NCBI GenBank assembly: GCA_963922205.1
Contig: CAWUHX010000372.1
Location: 1 to 64,000 of the forward strand
Length of the DNA: 64,000 nucleotides
Direction of reading: 5' to 3'
Origin: Romanomermis culicivorax
Taxonomy: Eukaryota > Nematoda > Enoplea > Mermithida > Mermithidae
Positions 57,901 through 64,000 of the stretch are shown in pieces. The notes beneath the pieces were generated by a model, which saw nothing but the letters and a program-made list of their open reading frames with translations, was not told where the DNA came from and did no database searches. The position numbers were made by a program, and so were the translations under genes. Position 1 is the first letter of the stretch, and every line of letters begins with the position of its first letter.

Positions 57901-60361
57901 TACTGTAGTTTTCAGAGAATTTACTCCTTTACCCAGCGGTCTGGAATTTACGCCGGGAAAAAGCTACTACTTTATTAGTAAGTTTTGCCTACCACACAAG
58001 TCTTTGACAGCATTTGTTAAAAATTTTCGTCCTTGTTTGCACAAAAAATAGAAAAATAATTTCCTGTATTGGAAAAATTGAGGATGAAAAAATAAATTAG
58101 GTTTGGCCACAATATCTCAATGCCCGATTATTTATGGCGTCTTTCATTTAATGGGGTGATGTTCCATCTCAGAACTATCAACAATTTTTTCATTGTGCAT
58201 GTTTTGTGGTTCAAAGAAAAGACCTCCCGTAGCGGCGGTTCATTTTTCCTGTTCGAACCTTAAAATTTTTTTTTCGTTTCTTGATCCTTTAATCTGCACA
58301 ATAGCAGCATTTAAAGCATTTTTCCGAACCCGCGAAAACTATGTTTTTACAAGAGAGCCATTAACCCCGATGAAAAATCGTCCAATAATTGAATTCCGTC
58401 CAAAAAAGGTTAATGGTTGGTTTTTGGTGGGTTGGTTACTATAACCGAAGAGGAAAATTATCGATCCGCAGGCTATTCCGTGTTTATTAAAACTAAATGT
58501 AGCCAATTTAATTTTACATGCCTAACGAGATGTTCGGCGAAAATTTAATTATAGAAGGGCGCAGGAGATGCGAAAAATGTTTAAAAATAACTAAAAAATG
58601 AAAATTGCGTTAATAGCATTGACGTTTCACTCTAAATGCGATTTTTGAGGCGTGCATTACGACCGAGGTAAAAGTTCAAAAATAAGACATAATCTTGTGC
58701 GTGATGTTGCTTTTTCAAGTCAGCAAAATTCGAGTCTCATTTAGGTAGAAAATTTTTGAAAACAAAACTTGCAGATGAAAGTTAAAACTTTGAAACCAAA
58801 GTTGGATTACTGTATCATCATTTTATACTTTTCAGCCACGTCAGACGGTTCCCAAGCCGGCTTATCTAACCGCAAAGGCGGCCTTTGTTCGACGAAGAAT
58901 ATGAAACTGAAATTCATTGTTCACCATCAAATACAAAGTAAAAATTTGCATATTTCATATTACACAGAAAAATCGAGCTTGTTTACCAATCTGTGTTTTT
59001 TCTTCAGCAAGAAAGTCATAAAACCAATAATTTATGCTGTAGACAAATTTTTTCCAAAGAATTCTAGGGATAATTTTTCATAATCCAAATGTAGGCAACA
59101 AAAGTGCGCATAAATGGACGGAGATTAATGAATGTTTTAGAGATGAACTAAAATTCTAGTTTGTCATTCACTGAGAAAATCGAGGCGGTTTCAGGGAAGG
59201 CACTAAGAATACGACATGTAATCTAGAATCTGAAGAAACTTGGAATCAACTCATGGTAGCTATATCGTTCTTGTAGCAGATTGGTTCAAGAAGATGCTAA
59301 GAATCTGACAAGCGTCTAGAAATTTCAAGGTTCTAATGGGTTGTGTCTTTCCTAATCAGTAAAATGGTTCAAAAAGTCACCAAGAATTTAAAATGTGACT
59401 ATAACAACCAAGAAACTTAGAATCAAGCCATATTTTTCGTTGTATTTTTTACTATAGATCAAGAATACGCTAAGAATCTGACCGATAGTCGCGTTCTTCT
59501 TGCTGTTGTAGGTTGATCCAAGAAGACACAAAGTATCTGACATGTTATCAAAACATTCAATATGAATGATTAAAGGAGACACTAAAAATCTAACATGCGG
59601 CCTGGAAAATAGACATAAAGTCTCAATTTTTTCTACCAACGTAGATCTTTGACAGAGCGACTTTTTTCTTTAGGGTCAACATCGTTTTCGCCATCGGTCG
59701 ATGCTTCGACTGAACTCGTCTTTAACAGTTTTGGCGCCAAAAACTCCAAGTCTACTGTAGCCTACAGAAACCTCATTAATAACGAGCAACAATCTTTTTC
59801 TAGAAGTACAGACACTAATGACTTGTCGCAACAAAATTCTAGACGCTTATCTAGCGACGATAATAATAATTTACATAATCAATATGCAAATTCGTTAGAA
59901 CTTGGCGGTAATTATCATCATCGGACAGCGTTAGTTAACGGTGGTAATTACCCCTCTAATAGCAATAATAATAATAATAGTCATTCGGATACTACTAGTA
60001 CTACTACTTCGGCAATTATCTGGTACGAAATTCATACTAGACATCCGGGTGATGATCTTCGGACGTCGAATATAATGAACGAAAGATCGACTCGGGATTA
60101 TACAAATTATTACGGTAATTTGAAAAACTGATCAGCATGCACAACTGAAATTAATTTTAAATTTTTTTTACATGTTAGTGCGTTAACTCAAACTTATATT
60201 TCAACCATGAATTGAAATTTTCAGGTTCCAGTTCCAAGCACACGGCCAATCGTGCGCAATTGAACTTTTCGTGGCGCGACGTCTTCTTCGTTTTACTTTG
60301 TGTGATTGTATCATCGTTATTAGGTGAAAATCCGGTCTACAACGAAGATCTTCCATTTTAG
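51827..60361 (+). CDS. Ephrin (Eph receptor ligand), six exons, 370 residues
   Basis: Exons 51,827-51,957, 56,507-56,636, 57,806-57,977, 58,836-58,937, 59,674-60,114 and 60,225-60,361 total 1,113 nt in one frame. Seen: signal peptide MPLLPTWSSLIVLFWSPLAV (cleavage likely after VLA-22); PDVYWNSSSS with a sequon at N39; VNIRDQLNIRCPVYN; FREFTPLPSGLEFTPGKSYY; GGLCSTKNMKLKFIV. The four ephrin-fold cysteines are C66, C96, C108 and C162. A Ser/Asn-rich stalk (about 180-340) follows, then hydrophobic 345-359 and the tail ENPVYNEDLPF. Ephrins are cell-surface ligands for Eph receptor kinases in cell guidance. Whether this one is GPI-linked or transmembrane is open. An in-frame ATG at 51,755 would add 24 residues before the signal peptide; I prefer 51,827. 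Confidence 0.9.
51958..56506 (+). other. Ephrin intron 1
   Basis: 4.5 kb of AT-rich sequence with no recognised gene or well-bounded transposon. Several CTACAGTA/TACTGTAG octamers (52,233 and 52,270) are present. Short open frames here lack domain character. Confidence 0.5.
56507..56636 (+). CDS. Ephrin exon 2
   Basis: Acceptor ATTTTAAG, an unusual -3 A. It reads FRADTTDHVINVNIRDQLNI then RCPVYN and EIYS; donor GTAAGA, phase 0. The D-H-x-I-x-V pattern before the first cysteine is typical of ephrins. Confidence 0.85.
57806..57977 (+). CDS. Ephrin exon 3
   Basis: Acceptor AAATTAAG, again with A at -3; the TCTACAG 11 bases upstream would give a frame that stops at once. It carries C96, C108 and the receptor-binding loop region FREFTPLPSGLEF. 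Donor GTAAGT, phase 1. Confidence 0.85.
58836..58937 (+). CDS. Ephrin exon 4
   Basis: Acceptor ACTTTTCAG. It carries C162 and the last strand (MKLKFIV). Donor GTAAAA, phase 1. Confidence 0.85.
59674..60114 (+). CDS. Ephrin exon 5 (stalk)
   Basis: Acceptor TTTCTTTAG. It encodes a Ser/Thr/Asn-rich stalk with an asparagine run (SNSNNNNNSH) and several possible N-glycosylation sites. Donor GTAATT, phase 1. One TACTGTAG octamer lies inside (59,753-59,760). Confidence 0.85.
60225..60361 (+). CDS. Ephrin exon 6 (hydrophobic C-terminus)
   Basis: Acceptor ATTTTCAG. It reads SWRDVFFVLLCVIVSSLLG then ENPVYNEDLPF and TAG at 60,359-60,361. A possible internal donor (TTAG|GTGAAA at 60,321-60,329) could remove the tail in another isoform. 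Confidence 0.8.
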
Positions 60362-60813
60362 AGACGAAAAGACTGGACCATTTGTCCTTATATCGTTCAT
60401 ATTGATCGATATTCCATAAAATTTCGGTTAATTCGGATTTTTTATTCTTGCTGTGATCGACAGATTGTTATTTGATATTGTTTTGTATAGCAGATCCACG
60501 TTTTTTGTGTACATTTTGTATGTGTCGATTTTGTATATTTAAGTAACTGGTCATTGAAAACGAGCTACAGTAAACTAACTACTTTTTAATATGATTATCC
60601 TTGTCATATCTTGTAAATGCAGCTGTGTGCAGAGCTGACAAAACCAGGCTTTCTCCTACATCAAAACAGTATTAGAATAGGAACATCACGGCTTGAATCC
60701 CACGCAAAACGACTGCGGTGCTCTGATGCACATTTTTTCAAGAGGAATATTTAATTTTCCGAAATTATCCAACTTATGAATCCGAAAATGTCATGCTGTA
60801 TTTTTTAATATGC

Positions 60814-60819
60814 AATAAA
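60814..60819 (+). promoter_or_regulatory. Candidate polyadenylation signal of the ephrin gene
   Basis: AATAAA occurs 453 bases after the stop codon, the first clear copy I found. The 3' end itself cannot be placed from sequence alone. Confidence 0.35.
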
Positions 60820-61722
60820 AAGACTTTCAGACATGTGAAAACATAAGAAATTTCCAGGTATAAACTCATGAGAAGGATTCATCTACTGAGAACATAGATG
60901 AAATTTTTTTTCAATTGTTCATTGTCAAGAAGTATAGCTGACTAAGATGAGCAGAACGTATTCAAGAGTTTCGATTTGTTTCAAGGCACACTTTTTCCCT
61001 AAAAATTCACGAAATGTTTTTGTGTCCAGGTTTCTTGGAACGACTTTGACAGTTTTCACACTCTCACAATTTTGAACTGAAGATCATCAGAGTGAGCATT
61101 GCACTAGGCTCACACTCTGATGACCTCAAAAAATATGGTCACTTGACAATTCCGATCAATAAATTATTGAGATCAATGTCAACCAGTGATCATTTGAGTG
61201 ATAAGTGGTCATGCCGTAGTTATCTGAATGTTTGACTCCAGTCAAATACTGAATTTTCATGGTGAGAAAGATTTTTTTGTTCCAAAACGCAACAAATTGG
61301 GCATCAGTCGACAGACTTGGCTGCGTATCTCCTTTTCACGGAATTATAAGTGGCTAAAATTTGACTTCCTCCTAATTTTCTTCTGTGTTGGTGCGGTTTT
61401 CTGGAGAAAAATTTGTCCAACGATCTGTTATCAGGCGTAATTCCAATATGCGAAAAATTTCAAAACTCTGTTTGCAAAAACTGTTTTGTTCGGCTGAAAA
61501 ATTACCGTTTTTGGTTTTATGCAAATATGAAAAACGTGGGACATTTTTTCTCAATTAATTAACTTATGAACATCATTCCACAGATTTCAGAACATCGATT
61601 TTAGAAAAAATATTCATTTTTTTATTATGAAGAATTCACCAAATATTGGCCAAAATTTTGTGAAAGGTGTCCGACGTCGTACATGGTTGGGTTATCTTTA
61701 GTTAGATCATTCACTGTACTGA
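60820..61722. other. Intergenic stretch before the LTR element
   Basis: No gene recognised. A weak inverted pair around GAGTGTGAG/CTCACACTC lies near 61,060-61,120. A frame at 61,228-61,440 has no domain. Confidence 0.4.
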
Positions 61723-62531
61723 TGTCACGAGGAGTGACAAAAATGTAAAGTTATGTAAAGTTATGTACTGTATATTCTCTGAAAATTCTACCATGTTTTT
61801 CCTCCAAAAAAATTCCGGTTAAAACCTGTTTTTGTACAGTTATTTTTCGTTCATTAGAATTACGAGTTTTATGCACTCGAGCACTTTTTATTGTAATTAT
61901 GCACACCTCAACGAAAATGGTGGCGACGACTCAAAAACACTAATTAGGAACTCTCGCGTAATTATGCACTTCAACGAAAGTGGTGGCGACATCTAAAAAC
62001 ACTAATTACGGGCATTTGCATAACAGGGCTAATTGTGGCGCCCTGTAGATTTCAGAACCTACAGTAACTCGAGTATGGTCCGCGCCGACCACTGTAGGTG
62101 TTTTTCATGTCTGAAATGTGGGTCAAGTGGGTCTGAGACGAAGAAGAAGACCCTGTTTTTCGAAAGATGACCAGTCTTGGTTCTTCGCAGCAACCAGAAT
62201 AGTTGGATCCCGCGCCGGATTCCATCGGTTATTCTTCGTTACGCGAATCTTTGGTTTTTACGTCGACCTCAGCAATTGAATCCCGCGCCGGATTCTGTCA
62301 GTAATTGTGCCTTACAAGAATCGTCCCGCGACTGGACCGTTATTTCGTTTGTGTATTTTCGCGCCGAGTGTTACGTAGTGTAATTCCGCACCCGTTTTAC
62401 GTTTGCGTTTTGCACCGATTTTACATTTCGTATCGAACCAACGTTTGTACGAAGGTTGTAAGTTGTAAATTAGTAAAGTCAAAACCCAACTTGCTTAGGT
62501 ACACACCAACCAGTTACAGTAACCGCTGACA
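61723..62531 (+). mobile_element. Probable 5' LTR of a retrotransposon
   Basis: A boundary is suggested by TGTCACG at the left and GCTGACA at the right (inverted TGTCA/TGACA), placed just before a primer-binding-like site and a gag ORF. An internal 65-bp tandem repeat starts at 61,893 and 61,958. The right end is better supported than the left, since the 3' LTR lies outside the window. Confidence 0.5.
61893..62010 (+). repeat. 65-bp tandem repeat in the proposed LTR
   Basis: Two units begin GTAATTATGCAC at 61,893 and 61,958 and share GGTGGCGAC and AAAAACACTAATTA. Tandem enhancer-like repeats are common in the U3 part of LTRs. Confidence 0.75.
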
Positions 62532-62537
62532 TAAACG

Positions 62538-62555
62538 TGGTGACCTAATAACAGG
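62538..62555 (+). promoter_or_regulatory. Candidate primer-binding site
   Basis: TGGTGACCTAATAACAGG starts six bases after the proposed LTR end. TGG is the complement of the tRNA CCA end, and TGGTGACC matches the start of sites used by tRNA-Trp-primed elements; the remaining bases do not, so the primer is unassigned. Confidence 0.5.
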
Positions 62556-62744
62556 GGAACCCAGAAACTTTTTCTTTAGCCTTATCCAAACAAAAATCTA
62601 TATAATTCTTGGTCAAATCTTTTTTTTTCTCTTCCAAAAATTTCATCAAAACAGTCCGGTCGGTATACTGTAACTAAAGAAACGTTGTGTGACGTCTTTA
62701 AACGCATCGAGCGTGAAACTAGGGAACAAACCCTTAACGAAAAA

Positions 62745-64000
62745 ATGCCTCATCACGACCAAATTATAGACCCATTGGGACATGTAGTTCAGGATGCTCT
62801 CGCCACTGTTTTGGATGGGCGTCTGCGGGAGCTCGAAGCTCAAATTGCACGAAAAGTGTCCACTACTGAAGCGGGTCTAAATGAGTTAAGAATTGGACAT
62901 CTTAGGAGCGAAATGTCCACGAAAAATCGCGATTTTCCACATTTCACTGGTAGGCCCTCTGAAAATTTTGAAGAATGGGCCAAGAAGCTTGAAAAACAAA
63001 TGCTTTTAAAGGGGCTCAAAGCTGATGATGATGCCCTCAAGCTTATATTTTTGGAATTCCACTTGGATGGGGACGCCTTGGTAAAATTCGAAAATATTTC
63101 CAACTCCCCTAATTCTCCTCAGACGTACGATCAATTTAAACGGGCTCTGCTGGATGCCTTCCCTGTTGTTCAAGACACCCTGTTTCATCGTCAAATCTTG
63201 AGGGATCGAAAACAAAAACGAACTGAAACAGTAATGGCTTTCTTTAACGAACTCGAAAAATTGGGCCGGCTTGCCTATCCTAATTTTGAACTAGCTTTAC
63301 GGGAGAATTTAATTGAACCCGTTTTCCGTGAGGGTCTGTTGAGTGATATTCAAAGTGTCATCAAGTACAAACAGTACCCTGATTTAGCTGCCCTCGTTTC
63401 TGAAGCCGTATTCATAGAACGACAAATGTTGCGGGACGAAGCCAAAGTCCCCTGTCCTATGTCATATCCCTCGTTTGTCAGGGAACCAGTTTTAGCGGTC
63501 CAACATGAGGACCCTTTGAAAAATCAGGTCGATCAGCTGAGCCAAAAGTTTGACAAAATTTTGGATGAACTTCGAAATCATAGTAAAAATGAAAAACAGA
63601 GGCGTTCAGATCACAGTGTCACATGCTATAAATGTGGGAAAAAGGGGCATTACGCTAATACTTGCAAGAAAGCCCCTGACTCCCCTACGGTTCCTACGAG
63701 TTCTTCATGTTCTATTTGTAGTCGAGAAGGCCATGTGGCCTCTGAGTGTAAATCAAAATGTCGCTTTTGTAAAAAAGTGGGACATAAGCACAATAAGTGC
63801 CCTACCATAGAATGTAGGAAATGTAAACACAAAGGGCATTTGGAAAAATATTGCCCCCAAAAGTATGGTCAGAATCACAATAATGGGTTATCTATCAATC
63901 TTCTGGATAGTGACGACCCTGGAATGACCACTTTAAATCATTGTTCTGTCACAGGTCCGGTCATGTCACTAGCATACGACCCCGACTGGAGTAAGGACGA
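62745..64000 (+). CDS. Retrotransposon gag with four CCHC zinc knuckles, open at the window end
   Basis: The frame runs from ATG 62,745 to the window edge without a stop (418 codons). The frame is also open upstream to about 62,620 without another ATG. Early residues (DFPHFTGRPSENFEEWAKKL, then HLDGDALVKFEN and ETVMAFFNELEKLGRLAYP) fit the retrotransposon gag capsid region of Ty3/gypsy-like elements. Four knuckles follow: CYKCGKKGHYANTC (63,624-63,665), CSICSREGHVASEC (63,708-63,749), CRFCKKVGHKHNKC (63,759-63,800) and CRKCKHKGHLEKYC (63,813-63,854), which would bind genomic RNA. The ORF is undamaged here, so the element may be young. Pol would lie beyond the window, so gypsy versus BEL/Pao cannot be settled. 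Confidence 0.85.
   Translation, partial: MPHHDQIIDPLGHVVQDALATVLDGRLRELEAQIARKVSTTEAGLNELRIGHLRSEMSTKNRDFPHFTGRPSENFEEWAKKLEKQMLLKGLKADDDALKLIFLEFHLDGDALVKFENISNSPNSPQTYDQFKRALLDAFPVVQDTLFHRQILRDRKQKRTETVMAFFNELEKLGRLAYPNFELALRENLIEPVFREGLLSDIQSVIKYKQYPDLAALVSEAVFIERQMLRDEAKVPCPMSYPSFVREPVLAVQHEDPLKNQVDQLSQKFDKILDELRNHSKNEKQRRSDHSVTCYKCGKKGHYANTCKKAPDSPTVPTSSSCSICSREGHVASECKSKCRFCKKVGHKHNKCPTIECRKCKHKGHLEKYCPQKYGQNHNNGLSINLLDSDDPGMTTLNHCSVTGPVMSLAYDPDWSKD

Overview
This is metazoan nuclear DNA, very probably from an invertebrate. It is AT-rich and has GT-AG introns. It carries two animal genes that I can reconstruct exon by exon: an ARL6IP5/PRAF3-family membrane protein (37,236-46,401) and an ephrin (51,827-60,361), both on the + strand. 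I cannot name the phylum. The octamer CTACAGTA/TACTGTAG recurs around the genes, which recalls nematode DNA, but that is only an impression.

Most of the window is layered mobile DNA. 1.0-5.3 kb is a four-deep nest: hAT-like element A' is split by hAT-like element B, B is split by a second A copy in the opposite orientation, and that copy is split by a solo LTR. Each layer keeps its own target-site duplication (TSD). 5.35-8.78 kb is a pogo-like TA element with a broken DDE transposase and a triple array of tRNA-like units. 9.3-18 kb holds an N-terminal hAT transposase relic, small MITEs and high-copy non-coding repeats.

18.0-27.1 kb is a degenerate Tx1/L1-type LINE. Its order is a zinc-knuckle ORF1, then an ORF for a NADAR (YbiA-like) domain overlapping ORF1 by ATGA, then an endonuclease/reverse transcriptase ORF2. 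Three further elements have been inserted into it. A second, antisense relic of the same LINE type lies at about 28.4-30.1 kb. 30-37.2 kb is mostly dispersed repeats.

The ARL6IP5-like gene has an 8.3 kb second intron containing a 1.9 kb T-rich tract and a 6.1 kb TTAA-flanked DNA transposon with arms of about 1 kb. That transposon itself holds two nested elements. 48.1-50.7 kb holds two elements whose ends are arrays of short direct repeats (17 bp units in the second) in inverted orientation. The six-exon ephrin gene follows; it keeps all four ephrin-fold cysteines and ends with a short hydrophobic segment and an NPVY-containing tail. The right edge is the 5' part of an LTR retrotransposon: LTR, primer-binding site, and a gag with four CCHC zinc knuckles whose frame is still open at the window end.

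The most unusual items are the LINE-borne NADAR ORF; a dispersed hairpin whose core is the ultra-stable GCGNAGC mini-hairpin; the inverted iteron arrays; and the tRNA-like units, whose acceptor strand can also pair into a longer enclosing stem. All calls come from reading the sequence; no database search or structure prediction was run.
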